Origin: Ferruginibacter yonginensis
GTDB taxonomy: Bacteria > Bacteroidota > Bacteroidia > Chitinophagales > Chitinophagaceae
Assembly (NCBI RefSeq): GCF_042651465.1
Contig: NZ_JBHSCZ010000001.1
Span: 1,178,001 to 1,242,000, forward strand
Length of the DNA: 64,000 nt
Direction of reading: 5' to 3'
Under the pieces are notes generated by a model. The model was given only the letters and a program-made list of their open reading frames with translations, made no database searches and was not told where the DNA came from. The position numbers were made by a program, and so were the translations under genes. Below are positions 45,049-53,787 of this stretch, piece after piece. Within the stretch, counting starts at the first letter, position 1; every line of letters begins with the position of its first letter.

Positions 45049-45747
45049 ATGAAAAATTACTTAGTAGTAGGCGCATCGTCGGGAATAGGACAACAATTAG
45101 CGCAAACACTTGCTGAAAGCGGTCATCAAGTATATGCTACATACAACAGCCACACACCTACATTACAACACAGCAATATTCAATACCATCCGTTCAATGT
45201 TATTGATGAAATAGGCACATTATCATTTTTACCTGAAGTATTAGATGGTGTAGTGTATTGCCCTGGTAGCATTAGTTTAAAACCTTTTGGTAGAATTAAG
45301 CCTGAAGATTTTACTGCTGATTATCAATTACAAGTAGGCGGACTCATTAAAGTATTACAAGCAAGTTTTACTGCACTCAAAAAAAGTACGGATGCTGCTG
45401 TTGTGGTATTTTCAACAGTTGCGGTACAAGTGGGTTTACCTTTTCATACGCAGGTAGCTTCATCAAAAGGTGCTATTGAGGGTTTAACCAAATCATTGGC
45501 TGCTGAATGGGCACCATCTATTAGAGTAAATTGTATTGCACCATCATTAACTGATACGCCTTTGGCAGCATCGTTGTTAAATACAGAAGATAAAAAAACG
45601 GCGAATGCACAACGTCATCCTTTAAAAAAAATTGGTACTGCTGCTGATATTGCAAATATGGCGGCCTTTTTATTATCTGAAAATGCAGGTTGGGTTACTG
45701 GTCAAATTTTTCATGTTGATGGTGGTATGAGTACATTAAAGATTTAA
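45049..45747 (+). CDS. Short-chain dehydrogenase/reductase-family protein lacking the catalytic Tyr
   Basis: 232-residue Rossmann-fold SDR. The coenzyme loop is LVVGASSGIGQQLAQ, NNAG-like GVVYCPGS follows, and Ser is in VVFSTVAVQVG. The expected YxxxK reads VASSK (in HTQVASSKGAIEG), so the catalytic Tyr is replaced by Val while the Lys is kept. The C-terminus FHVDGGMSTLK is standard. I chose the ATG at 45049 over a TTG at 45043. It may be a reductase with an altered mechanism or a non-catalytic relative. It overlaps the convergent LolD gene by 4 bp. Confidence 0.82.
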   Translation: MKNYLVVGASSGIGQQLAQTLAESGHQVYATYNSHTPTLQHSNIQYHPFNVIDEIGTLSFLPEVLDGVVYCPGSISLKPFGRIKPEDFTADYQLQVGGLIKVLQASFTALKKSTDAAVVVFSTVAVQVGLPFHTQVASSKGAIEGLTKSLAAEWAPSIRVNCIAPSLTDTPLAASLLNTEDKKTANAQRHPLKKIGTAADIANMAAFLLSENAGWVTGQIFHVDGGMSTLKI

Positions 45748-46397
45748 GGCACCATCAATCCATCTTTCATTACCACTACACGGTCACTCATTTGAGCCAA
45801 GGTATCGTTATGTGTAACAATTAAAAAAGTTTGTTGCATGGTATCTCTCAAATACAAAAAAAGTTCGTGCAATTCTTTCCCATTGGCACTGTCTAAGTTG
45901 CCAGTGGGTTCATCTGCCATAATAATTGCAGGGTTATTAATTAATGCCCTAGCAACGGCTACCCTTTGCTGTTCACCACCTGATAATTGACTAGGCTTAT
46001 TATGTAAGCGATGCCCCAAACCTAATGTGGTGAGCAGTTCTTGTGCTTTATCGTTTACCACTTTTTTCTTTTTACCTGCAATCCACCCTGGTATACATAC
46101 ATTTTCAATTGCCGAAAACTCTGGCAACAAATGATGAAATTGAAAAATAAAACCAATTTCATTATTTCTAAACGAGGCAAGGGCATTGCGTTTCATTGCA
46201 TCAACCCGTTGATTATTTAACCATACTTCACCGCCATCGGGCATATCAAGTGTTCCTAAAATATGTAATAAAGTACTTTTTCCTGCACCTGATGAACCAA
46301 CAATACTTACAATTTCACCTTTAGCAATGTTTAAGTCAACACCTTTCAACACTTTTACATCGCCGTACGCTTTGGTAATATTTTTTGCCACTAACAT
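45744..46397 (-). CDS. ABC transporter ATP-binding protein, LolD type
   Basis: 217-residue ATPase: Walker A GSSGAGKSTLL, Q-loop IFQFHHLLPE, signature LSGGEQQRVAVARAL, Walker B IIMADEPTGNLD, switch His in LIVTHNDT. The LolD/MacB class powers lipoprotein release to the outer membrane or macrolide efflux. The start ATG 46397 (MLVAKNITKAYGD) is chosen because the upstream residues are not family-like. The permease is not adjacent. Confidence 0.85.
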   Translation of the reverse strand: MLVAKNITKAYGDVKVLKGVDLNIAKGEIVSIVGSSGAGKSTLLHILGTLDMPDGGEVWLNNQRVDAMKRNALASFRNNEIGFIFQFHHLLPEFSAIENVCIPGWIAGKKKKVVNDKAQELLTTLGLGHRLHNKPSQLSGGEQQRVAVARALINNPAIIMADEPTGNLDSANGKELHELFLYLRDTMQQTFLIVTHNDTLAQMSDRVVVMKDGLMVP

Positions 46398-46549
46398 CTG
46401 TCGAAAATAATTAATAAAAACGAGTTGTACATCATTGTATGTCAATATTACAAATGCGTTATCTAAAATTATTTAGGCAAGGTAATTGTTCATATGGCTT
46501 TAGCGGTTTGTTATATTAACATCAATAAAAATGATGTTTATAAAACACT

Positions 46550-46580
46550 TTTGGTTATTTCGTACGAACTGCTACATTTG
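46550..46580 (+). promoter_or_regulatory. Bacteroidetes-type promoter (-33 TTTG, -7 TACATTTG)
   Basis: TTTG at 46550-46553 is followed after exactly 19 bp by TACATTTG at 46573-46580. Both elements and the spacing fit the Bacteroidetes sigma consensus. The ATG at 46606 lies 25 bp downstream, which fixes the start of the DUF2795 gene there and not at 46531. Confidence 0.75.
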
Positions 46581-46605
46581 CAAAAAATTAAACCCTTTAC
46601 AGACG

Positions 46606-46827
46606 ATGTTTTGGACACTAGAATTAGCATCTCATTTAGAAGATGCACCATGGCCGGCAACTAAAGACGAACTTATTGATTACAGTATTCGTAGTGGTGC
46701 TCCCATTGAAGTTATTGAAAACTTACAAGAGTTAGAAGATGAGGGTGACCTTTATGAAGGCTTAGAAGATATTTGGCCTGATTACCCAAGTCAAGAAGAT
46801 TTCTTCTTCAATGAAGATGAATATTAA
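46606..46827 (+). CDS. DUF2795-family small acidic protein
   Basis: 73-residue very acidic protein (MFWTLELASHLEDAPWPA, then IENLQELEDEGDLYEGLE, ending DFFFNEDEY), conserved in Bacteroidetes and related to DUF2795. No known function. The promoter above decides the start. It stands alone, followed by a terminator hairpin. Confidence 0.85.
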   Translation: MFWTLELASHLEDAPWPATKDELIDYSIRSGAPIEVIENLQELEDEGDLYEGLEDIWPDYPSQEDFFFNEDEY

Positions 46828-46863
46828 TACTTACTAAGTACGTTCGTTACTAGTTAGCGCATT

Positions 46864-46894
46864 AAAAAACCTTTTGACAAGCAAAAGGTTTTTT
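46864..46894 (+). terminator. Rho-independent terminator after the DUF2795 gene
   Basis: Stem AAAAAACCTTTTG / CAAAAGGTTTTTT with a five-base loop. Confidence 0.8.
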
Positions 46895-46955
46895 GTGTTT
46901 TTTATACTTTCTTATTGTAAAGTAGTTATAAAGTTGGTACTACATCATTGATATG

Positions 46956-47399
46956 TTATGATGCTGTACCGACTACATTTACCATCCATTGTATACCATA
47001 TTTATCTGCCAACATACCAAAATGGCTTCCCCAAAAACTTTCAGCGAAAGGCATTTCTACAATACCACCTTGAGCTAATGTGTTAAAAATATGCTCACCT
47101 TCTGCTTTATTAGCCGCCGTAACTGAAATGGTATAACGGTTACCCGTTACCAACTCTTGATCCATAAACTGCTCCCCCACATCGCTACCCATTAATACGG
47201 TGTGTTCACCAATAGGCAAACTTATTTGTATTATTTTATTAGCTGCACTTTCTGATAATGGATGTTCGGGATCACTTGGAAAATCTTTCATTCGCATAAT
47301 ACCGGTTATTTCACCACCAAAAACGGTTTGGTAAAATTGAAACGCTTCTTCAGTATTACCTTTAAAAAGTAAGTGTGGGTTAATTTGTGCCATATTCAA
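46956..47399 (-). CDS. VOC-superfamily (PhnB-like) protein
   Basis: 147-residue glyoxalase-fold protein of the 3-demethylubiquinone-9 methyltransferase/PhnB-like group: INPHLLFKGNTEEAFQFYQTVFGGEITG at the N-terminus and FWGSHFGMLADKYGIQWMVN at the C-terminus. The PhnB label is a family name and not a demonstrated function. The second ATG at 47393 (MAQINPHL) is equally possible. Confidence 0.82.
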   Translation of the reverse strand: MNMAQINPHLLFKGNTEEAFQFYQTVFGGEITGIMRMKDFPSDPEHPLSESAANKIIQISLPIGEHTVLMGSDVGEQFMDQELVTGNRYTISVTAANKAEGEHIFNTLAQGGIVEMPFAESFWGSHFGMLADKYGIQWMVNVVGTAS

Positions 47400-47419
47400 A
47401 AGTTTTGGGTTTAAAATAA

Positions 47420-47457
47420 AAAACTGATGATGAAGTTAACATTTCACCATCAGTTTC
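47420..47457 (-). terminator. Rho-independent terminator after fabI
   Basis: Inverted repeat AAACTGATG / CATCAGTTT with GAA/TTC continuing the stem after a 2:1 internal mismatch. It lies 20 bp beyond the fabI stop. Confidence 0.65.
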
Positions 47458-47477
47458 ATATAAAAAATAAAAGCTAT

Positions 47478-48287
47478 TTATTTTTCCATTTGGTCAATTA
47501 CTGCACCGGTAACACCTGTGTTAGAAAAACCACCATCATGAAATAAATTTTGCATGGTAACCATTTTTGTTAAATCACTAAATAAGGTTACACAATAATT
47601 AGCACAATCTTCAGCACTAGCATTACCTAACGGACTCATTTTTTCAGCATATGAAATAAAGCCATCAAAACCCTTCACACCACTACCGGCTGTAGTACGT
47701 GTAGGCGATTGTGATACAGTATTAATTCTCACATGTTTTTTAACACCGTAATGGTAACCAAAACTACGAGCCACACTTTCTAACAACGATTTTGCATCAG
47801 CCATTTCATTGTAATCAGGGAAAACCCTTTGTGCAGCAATGTAGCTCAATGCCACCACACTAGCCCACTCATTCAAAGCATCATGCTTCATACAAGTGGC
47901 CAATACACGGTGCAAACTCATGCTTGATATTTCGAAGGTTTTTAAATTATGAACATAATCTATTTCAGTATAATGTTTGCCCTTGCGTACATTTAAACTC
48001 ATACCTATTGAATGCAAAATAAAATCGAACCCACCACCAAAATGCTCTTTTGTTTTTACAATTAAATTTTCAACATCGTCCGCACTACTTACATCACAAG
48101 CAATTACAGGCGCATTAATTTTTTCAGCCAATTGGTTAATAGCGCCCATACGCATAGCTACCGGTGCATTGCTCAATACAATTTCAGCACCTTCTTCATG
48201 GCATTTTAATGCAGTAATCCATGCAATTGATTTTTCATCTAAAGCACCAAAAATAATTCCCTTTTTTCCTTTCAATAAATTATACAT
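47478..48287 (-). CDS. fabI: Enoyl-ACP reductase [NADH]
   Basis: 269-residue SDR-type FabI for the last step of fatty-acid elongation. The coenzyme segment is GKKGIIFGALDEKSIAWI, the active-site YxxxMxxxK region is FPDYNEMADAKSLLESVA, and the substrate loop is SPTRTTAGSGVKGFDGF. It is the usual triclosan-target family. Monocistronic. Confidence 0.94.
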   Translation of the reverse strand: MYNLLKGKKGIIFGALDEKSIAWITALKCHEEGAEIVLSNAPVAMRMGAINQLAEKINAPVIACDVSSADDVENLIVKTKEHFGGGFDFILHSIGMSLNVRKGKHYTEIDYVHNLKTFEISSMSLHRVLATCMKHDALNEWASVVALSYIAAQRVFPDYNEMADAKSLLESVARSFGYHYGVKKHVRINTVSQSPTRTTAGSGVKGFDGFISYAEKMSPLGNASAEDCANYCVTLFSDLTKMVTMQNLFHDGGFSNTGVTGAVIDQMEK

Positions 48288-48395
48288 AGTAAGTGGGTTG
48301 TTTGATATGTTGTTTTTTACAAAAGCTAAATTAATTAATAATTTTTAAACCAAATTTTGGCGCTGTTTTCAGCTAAACTTTAGGTAACATTTGTT

Positions 48396-48467
48396 GGGGC
48401 TATTCGCTGCAAGTCCTCGTTGCACCGCCTACGGCTTTGCACTGTGGGCTTTTCGCTGCTATCCCCC
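48396..48467. repeat. Intergenic hairpin repeat, type 1, copy 3
   Basis: Outer GGGG/CCCC, direct words CTATTCGCTGC and CTTTTCGCTGCTAT, and an inner hairpin TGCACCGCC / GGCTTTGCA. The central stem sequence differs from the other copies, but pairing is kept. It lies between fabI and recN. Confidence 0.65.
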
Positions 48468-48507
48468 AGCGTTTGATCGTTTGTACATGCAGCAACAGTG
48501 TACAGCC

Positions 48508-50160
48508 TTACAACATCATTTCCTTTGCGTTTTCAATAGCGGCTGCAGTAGGTTTTTCGCCACTTAACATTTGAGCAATAGCATGTACCCTATCGTTGGT
48601 ATTGAGTAACCTTACAGATGTTTGCACTGCATTTTGTACCATTAGTTTGTAAACAAAATAATGAGCATCAGCCTTGGCCGCAATTTGAGGTTGGTGGGTT
48701 ATGGCTATCAGTTGGTGAGTCGTGCTTAAATCTTTCATAATAATACCCACTTGTTTGGCAGCTTCGCCGCTTATGCCGGTATCAATTTCATCAAAAATTA
48801 AAACGGGTAGTTGTAACTTTTTAGCCACTAACGATTTTACTGATAACATCAACCTACTTAACTCACCACCACTAGCCACTTTATGCAATGGCTCAAAACG
48901 GTTACTTTTATTGGCATCAAATAAAAATTGTACTTCATCGGCACCAGTTGCAGTTAATGCCGTTTCATGCAACACTACATTAATTTGTGCATTGGGCATA
49001 CCAATTTGTGTTAATAAGGCATTTACATTTTTGATAAAACCTGGCAGTTGTTTATTTCTGTTAACCGTAATTTTTTGGGCAATTGATGTTGCTTTTTGAT
49101 GTAAGGCTTGGGTTTGCAGTTGTAACTTTTCAATAGCGTTACCAATATTTAACACGGTACTCAAACGTTCTTCAAGTGTTGCTTGTATTTCAAGTAATTG
49201 TGAGGTTGTAGTTACGCCATGTTTTTTAAGTAGTTTGTAACCTGCTGATAGGCGTTCATTCATTTCATTCAATCGCTCTGCATCATAATGAATACCATCA
49301 TCTATACGTTCTAGTTCATCAGCAATATCTTGTACTTCTACCTGTGCACTTTGCAAACGTTGTTGCAAACCTTCAATATCACCATGGTAGGCTTTTAAAT
49401 TACCAAGCTTTTGTGCCAGTGCTTTTAATTGTTGTGATAAGGGCTCCTCACCTGCTGCAATAGCACCGTAAATACTACTCAGTTGCTGTTTTACTGTTTC
49501 GGCATTGCTTAATAATTTCAATGCAGCTTCTACCTCTTCTAACTCATTTGGCTTTAAATGAATGGTGGTAAACTCTTCTAACAAAAATGTATTGTAATCA
49601 ACTTCTTTATCGGCTTCGGCTTGCTGCAGTTGTAATTTTTCAAGCTGTTGTTTTGAAGTACTATATTGACCAAATACTTCCTTCAGCTGTGTTAACAAAT
49701 CTGCATTATCAGCCAATGCATCAATCACTTCTCTTTGAAAATTAGTGGAGCCAATTTCGAGTGTATCAAACTGGCGGTGCAAATCAACTAAATGGCTGCT
49801 CAGTTCTTTAAGCTGCGATACGTTTACAGGGGTATCATTTACGAAACTTCGGCTTTTACCAGTCGCTGCAATTTCTCTACGTATAATAATTTCAGCATCA
49901 GCATCTAAATCATTTTCGGTAAAAAAGTGTTGTACAGCTTGGTTATGTTGCACAGCAAAGTAAGCTTCAACAAAACATTTTTTATCAACGTTTTTTAAAA
50001 CCGTTGTATCGGCTCTTTTTCCTAAAACTAAATCTAAAGCACCCATTAAGATACTTTTACCTGCACCTGTTTCTCCAGTAATAATATTAAGCTTATCATT
50101 AAAATCAATAGTTAATTCATCAATGATAGCATAGTTTTGAATACGTAATTTCTGTAACAT
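48508..50160 (-). CDS. recN: DNA repair protein RecN
   Basis: 550-residue SMC-like ATPase that acts early in double-strand-break repair. Walker A is in ITGETGAGKSILMGALD (residues 28-44), a long coiled coil spans about residues 150-380, the ABC-type signature is in HKVASGGELSRLMLS, and Walker B is LIFDEIDTGISGEAA, followed by the H-loop AITHQPQIAA. The length is normal. Confidence 0.95.
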   Translation of the reverse strand: MLQKLRIQNYAIIDELTIDFNDKLNIITGETGAGKSILMGALDLVLGKRADTTVLKNVDKKCFVEAYFAVQHNQAVQHFFTENDLDADAEIIIRREIAATGKSRSFVNDTPVNVSQLKELSSHLVDLHRQFDTLEIGSTNFQREVIDALADNADLLTQLKEVFGQYSTSKQQLEKLQLQQAEADKEVDYNTFLLEEFTTIHLKPNELEEVEAALKLLSNAETVKQQLSSIYGAIAAGEEPLSQQLKALAQKLGNLKAYHGDIEGLQQRLQSAQVEVQDIADELERIDDGIHYDAERLNEMNERLSAGYKLLKKHGVTTTSQLLEIQATLEERLSTVLNIGNAIEKLQLQTQALHQKATSIAQKITVNRNKQLPGFIKNVNALLTQIGMPNAQINVVLHETALTATGADEVQFLFDANKSNRFEPLHKVASGGELSRLMLSVKSLVAKKLQLPVLIFDEIDTGISGEAAKQVGIIMKDLSTTHQLIAITHQPQIAAKADAHYFVYKLMVQNAVQTSVRLLNTNDRVHAIAQMLSGEKPTAAAIENAKEMML

Positions 50161-50248
50161 AATTGATGGCTCAAATTACACAATAATGCCAATACATCAT
50201 AAAACAAGTACAGGTTTTAGGCATTTATTTTAAAGCGAATTTTAAATA

Positions 50249-50719
50249 CTACTGCATGGGCGTTGCAGTAAAAGTGCCGAGCACCTTTTCATTATTTAAC
50301 AAGGTTAAAGTATCAGTTTCTACTAACCACGTATTGGTATTTTCAAGCATTTGTAAAAATGACGTCTCTAAAATATCTGTATTTAAACATGCCATTTTTG
50401 TTGATACTAAAGGACCAATAGCGATTGTATTAAAACTTTTAAAACTAAAAGTGCCACTAAAATTATTACAGCCTGTGTTACCAGCTATACGTTGTTCGGT
50501 ACCGTTTAAAAATTGTACAAATGCTTTAGATTGAACACTTTTACCATCAAGCGTTTGTAACATCCACTTTTTATTATATAATTTTTGACTTGTGCCTACC
50601 GTTATATCCATTGTATTTTCAGTATCAGGTATTGAGGGTTGGTTAATTTTTTTGGTTGAATCACAACTATAAAAAAATGTAGTAGTTAAAAGAGTTGCAA
50701 TAATTAATAGCGGCTTCAT
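50249..50719 (-). CDS. META-domain lipoprotein (HslJ-like)
   Basis: 156-residue predicted lipoprotein. The signal ends in a lipobox FFYSC (Cys19), followed by a META/HslJ domain with NKKWMLQTLDGK-like KKWMLQTLDG, GNTGCNNFSGTFSF and IGPLVSTKMACLN. META proteins are envelope proteins of uncertain role, some linked to stress or antibiotic response. It starts 89 bp beyond the recN start on the same strand. Confidence 0.85.
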   Translation of the reverse strand: MKPLLIIATLLTTTFFYSCDSTKKINQPSIPDTENTMDITVGTSQKLYNKKWMLQTLDGKSVQSKAFVQFLNGTEQRIAGNTGCNNFSGTFSFKSFNTIAIGPLVSTKMACLNTDILETSFLQMLENTNTWLVETDTLTLLNNEKVLGTFTATPMQ

Positions 50720-50797
50720 AATATTTTATTTTATTTACTATAACAATGCTATTCAAAGCATAATAACATATTTAAAGTTCCTAAAAATTAGTTAACA

Positions 50798-50827
50798 AAA
50801 AAGCCTTGCAAACATTGCAAGGCTTTT
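50798..50827 (-). terminator. Rho-independent terminator after dnaJ
   Basis: Stem AAAAGCCTTGCAA / TTGCAAGGCTTTT with a 3-base loop, about 20 bp beyond the dnaJ stop. Confidence 0.8.
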
Positions 50828-50846
50828 AATATTAAGTTATTAGTTA

Positions 50847-52007
50847 CTAGCTAAACATTTCTCTTACCTTATCAAAAAATGATTTCTCATTTTTTTCTGG
50901 GTTTGGTATAAAGTTTTTGCTGGTGCTCATTTTTTCTAAAATGGCTTTTTCTTCATCTGTTACATTTTGTGGTGTCCAAATATTTACCTGAATTAATTGA
51001 TCGCCTTTTTCGTAACTATTTACATGTGGAAAACCCTTACCTTTTAATCTAAATATTTTACCACTTTGCGTACCTGCTGGCACTTTTATTTTTGCCCTAC
51101 CATCAATTGTAGGCACTTCTACTTGTGTACCAAACACAGCATCAGGAAAAGAAATATGTAAATCGTACCCAACATTTAAACCATCTCTGGTTAAATGAGG
51201 GTGTGCTTCTTCTTCTATCAATACAATTAAATCGCCTGGTGTACCACCTCTTTCGCCTGCATTACCCCTACCTGTTACACTCAATTGCATACCTTCTTGT
51301 ACACCTGCAGGTATATCAACGGTTACTGTTTCTTCGCCATAAACCCTACCTTCTCCTTTACAACTGGTACATTTTGCTGTAATGGTACTACCATCACCTT
51401 GACAATTTGGACAAGTGGTAACGGTTTGCATTTGTCCTAAAAAAGTATTTTGCACCCGACGAACTTGGCCGCTACCACCACAAGTTCCACAAGTTTGTAA
51501 ACTGTTTTTATCTTTTGCACCCGACCCTGTACATGTTGTACATTTTACGTGCTTTTTTACTTTTATGGTTTTGGTAACGCCCTTTGCAATTTCTTCAAAA
51601 TTGAGTTTCATTTTCACCCTAAGGTTGCTGCCACGGGTACCACGGTTGTTTCCGCCGCCCCTGCTTCTTCCACCACCAAAAAAGCTACCAAATGCATCAT
51701 CACCCCCACCAAAAATATCACCAAATTGGCTGAATATATCATCCATATTCATGCCACCGAAACCTTGGCCACCACCTCTACCACCTGCAAAAGCGTTGTG
51801 GCCAAAGCGATCGTATTGTGCTTTTTTATCAGCATCGTTTAAAATTTCGTAGGCTTCCGCAGCTTCTTTAAACTTATCTTCTGCGGCTTTATCACCAGGG
51901 TTTCTGTCTGGGTGATATTGCATAGCCGTTTTACGATATGCTTTTTTTATTTCTTCTTGCGAAGCATTTTTTGATACGCCTAGTATTTCGTAATAATCTC
52001 TTTTCAT
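50847..52007 (-). CDS. dnaJ: Chaperone DnaJ
   Basis: 386-residue type I J-protein that stimulates DnaK. The J domain has HPD at residues 32-34, then a Gly/Phe-rich linker (about 75-120), four zinc motifs (CTTCTGSG, CGTCGGSG, CPNCQGDG, CTSCKGEG) and the C-terminal substrate-binding domains. It lies 45 bp downstream of grpE on the same strand; dnaK is elsewhere. Confidence 0.96.
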   Translation of the reverse strand: MKRDYYEILGVSKNASQEEIKKAYRKTAMQYHPDRNPGDKAAEDKFKEAAEAYEILNDADKKAQYDRFGHNAFAGGRGGGQGFGGMNMDDIFSQFGDIFGGGDDAFGSFFGGGRSRGGGNNRGTRGSNLRVKMKLNFEEIAKGVTKTIKVKKHVKCTTCTGSGAKDKNSLQTCGTCGGSGQVRRVQNTFLGQMQTVTTCPNCQGDGSTITAKCTSCKGEGRVYGEETVTVDIPAGVQEGMQLSVTGRGNAGERGGTPGDLIVLIEEEAHPHLTRDGLNVGYDLHISFPDAVFGTQVEVPTIDGRAKIKVPAGTQSGKIFRLKGKGFPHVNSYEKGDQLIQVNIWTPQNVTDEEKAILEKMSTSKNFIPNPEKNEKSFFDKVREMFS

Positions 52008-52052
52008 GAAAAATAAACCTTAGCAATAACGCTAATTTGAAGTATTTATAAA

Positions 52053-52619
52053 TTATTTTCCTACCACAACTTTTGCAAAACGAATTAATTTATCGTTCAT
52101 ATAGTAACCTTTTTGCAACTCATCAACTACTTTACCTGCTTTATCATCACCTGCTACTATTTCAGTAACGGCTTCATGTTTCTCCACATCAAAATCAGTA
52201 TCAATACTTACCATTGGCACAATGCCTTTTTGTTGTAAGGTAGTACGTAACTTATTAAAAATAATTTGAACACCTTCTTTTACAACATTGATATCATCAC
52301 TAGCAACAAGTTGTTTTTCGGCCCTGTCCATATCATCTGCAACTTCTAACAATGCTATCGCCATTTCTTTACCGGCTGTTTGCATTAAATCGATTCTTTC
52401 TTTTGCGGTACGACGTTTAAAATTATCGAACTCTGCTAAAAGGCGAATGTATTTATCTTTTTGTTCTTCAACGTCTGCTGTTAATTTTTCAATAGCATCG
52501 TTAGTATCGCCCTCTTCGCTAACAGCTTCAGGATTGCTTAAATGGGTGTTTCCTGGAATATCAGCGTCGGCATTAATGTTCATTTGAGCTTCATCCATTG
52601 TATTATTTGTATCCTGCAT
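52053..52619 (-). CDS. grpE: Nucleotide exchange factor GrpE
   Basis: 188-residue GrpE that releases ADP from DnaK. An acidic, low-complexity N-terminus precedes a coiled coil (EKLTADVEEQKDKYIRLLAEFDNF) and the beta-wing ending VVDELQKGYYMNDKLIRFAKVVVGK. Co-transcribed with dnaJ by position. Confidence 0.94.
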   Translation of the reverse strand: MQDTNNTMDEAQMNINADADIPGNTHLSNPEAVSEEGDTNDAIEKLTADVEEQKDKYIRLLAEFDNFKRRTAKERIDLMQTAGKEMAIALLEVADDMDRAEKQLVASDDINVVKEGVQIIFNKLRTTLQQKGIVPMVSIDTDFDVEKHEAVTEIVAGDDKAGKVVDELQKGYYMNDKLIRFAKVVVGK

Positions 52620-52716
52620 GTGTAATTACTTTTTAAAATGTGTGCAAATGTACAACAGTCAAACATTTTGCCAATGCAGGTTATCAGTCAAAATGACACC
52701 AATAAAATATAAATGA

Positions 52717-53067
52717 TTAGTTTACGATAAGAATTTTGCCAGATTCGATGACAAAACCATTTTTATCAATCAATTGATAAATGTAAATACCTCTGTAAAA
52801 CTTTTCGGCTTTTAAATCAATTGTAAGGAGAGAAGGCATATTTTTTACCTCATACATTTTCTTACCAATAGAATTTAATATTTGTATAGAAAATGACCTG
52901 CTGTAGCCTTTTTGAAATTCAAAATTGACTACAGTACTTGCAGGGTTGGGATAAGATTTTATAAATTTTGCTTGAGGGGAACCGTTGTCGTTTCCTATTT
53001 TAATTTGAGCAGAAGATGTAAAATTTATTCCAATAAGTAAAATGAATATGGTTATTAATTGTTTCAA
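52717..53067 (-). CDS. Minimal T9SS type A sorting-domain protein
   Basis: 116 residues: a signal peptide (MKQLITIFILLIGINFTSSA) and about 15 linker residues, then a complete type A sorting domain (SYPNPASTVVNFEF, FSIQILNSIGKKMYEV, KFYRGIYIYQLID, SGKILIVN). No other domain is present. Either a stripped-down secreted protein or the remnant of a larger one. No frameshift is visible upstream; the next gene on that side is peroxiredoxin with a normal stop. Confidence 0.78.
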   Translation of the reverse strand: MKQLITIFILLIGINFTSSAQIKIGNDNGSPQAKFIKSYPNPASTVVNFEFQKGYSRSFSIQILNSIGKKMYEVKNMPSLLTIDLKAEKFYRGIYIYQLIDKNGFVIESGKILIVN

Positions 53068-53164
53068 CTATGTAAAAATAGCAAAATGTTTAAATATAAA
53101 AAAATAACGAGTATACGCTTACATTATTGCAAAACGTATACCCATTTTTAAAATAAATAAAATT

Positions 53165-53641
53165 TTAACTCAAATGAGCCAATGTTGTATTGATGGCTTC
53201 AAAATTAGGTACATCGCCTGCACTTTCTAATACTTCAGCATATTGAATAATGCCTTGCTTATCAATGATGAAGGCGGAACGTTTGCTTACTCCTTTCATT
53301 GCCATATTAGTAAACGAAGCATATATACTTTCGTAAGCGGTTGAAACCTCTTTGTTAAAATCGCTTAATAGCGGAAAATTATAGCTTTGTTCTTCTTTGT
53401 ATTTTGCTAAGGTAAAAACTGAGTCAACAGAAATACCTAATACGGCTGCATTGGCATTTTCATATTTAGCAATATCATCCCTTACACCACACAACTCAGC
53501 AGTACAAACGCCAGTAAATGCCATTGGAAAAAACAATAACAATACATTTTTTTGACCTTTAAAATCTGCCAAATTAACTTTTTTCATACCCGAATCAAAT
53601 AAACTAAAATCGGGTGCGGTTGAACCTATTTGTAATGCCAT
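53165..53641 (-). CDS. Peroxiredoxin, AhpC/TSA (AhpE-like)
   Basis: 158-residue thiol peroxidase. The peroxidatic Cys46 is in MAFTGVCTAELCGVRDD; a second Cys (residue 51) lies five residues on. The conserved Pro/Thr around PMAFTGVC and the late KRSAFIIDKQGII are visible. 1-Cys versus 2-Cys mechanism cannot be fixed by eye. Cytoplasmic, with no signal. Confidence 0.9.
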   Translation of the reverse strand: MALQIGSTAPDFSLFDSGMKKVNLADFKGQKNVLLLFFPMAFTGVCTAELCGVRDDIAKYENANAAVLGISVDSVFTLAKYKEEQSYNFPLLSDFNKEVSTAYESIYASFTNMAMKGVSKRSAFIIDKQGIIQYAEVLESAGDVPNFEAINTTLAHLS

Positions 53642-53787
53642 AAAATATTTTTTTACAAATATACTTTAATACGCTTTGTGTGGATTGATTTTGTGCAACA
53701 ATTAATGTTACAACATTATACAAAACAAAAACCCTGCTTTGCAGCAGGGCTTGTTATCCAAACAATCCATAAAACAAAAAACCGTTA

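Noticed and set aside
51415..51852. A 145-codon plus-strand frame
   Set aside because: Antisense shadow of dnaJ over its Gly-rich and zinc-binding region.
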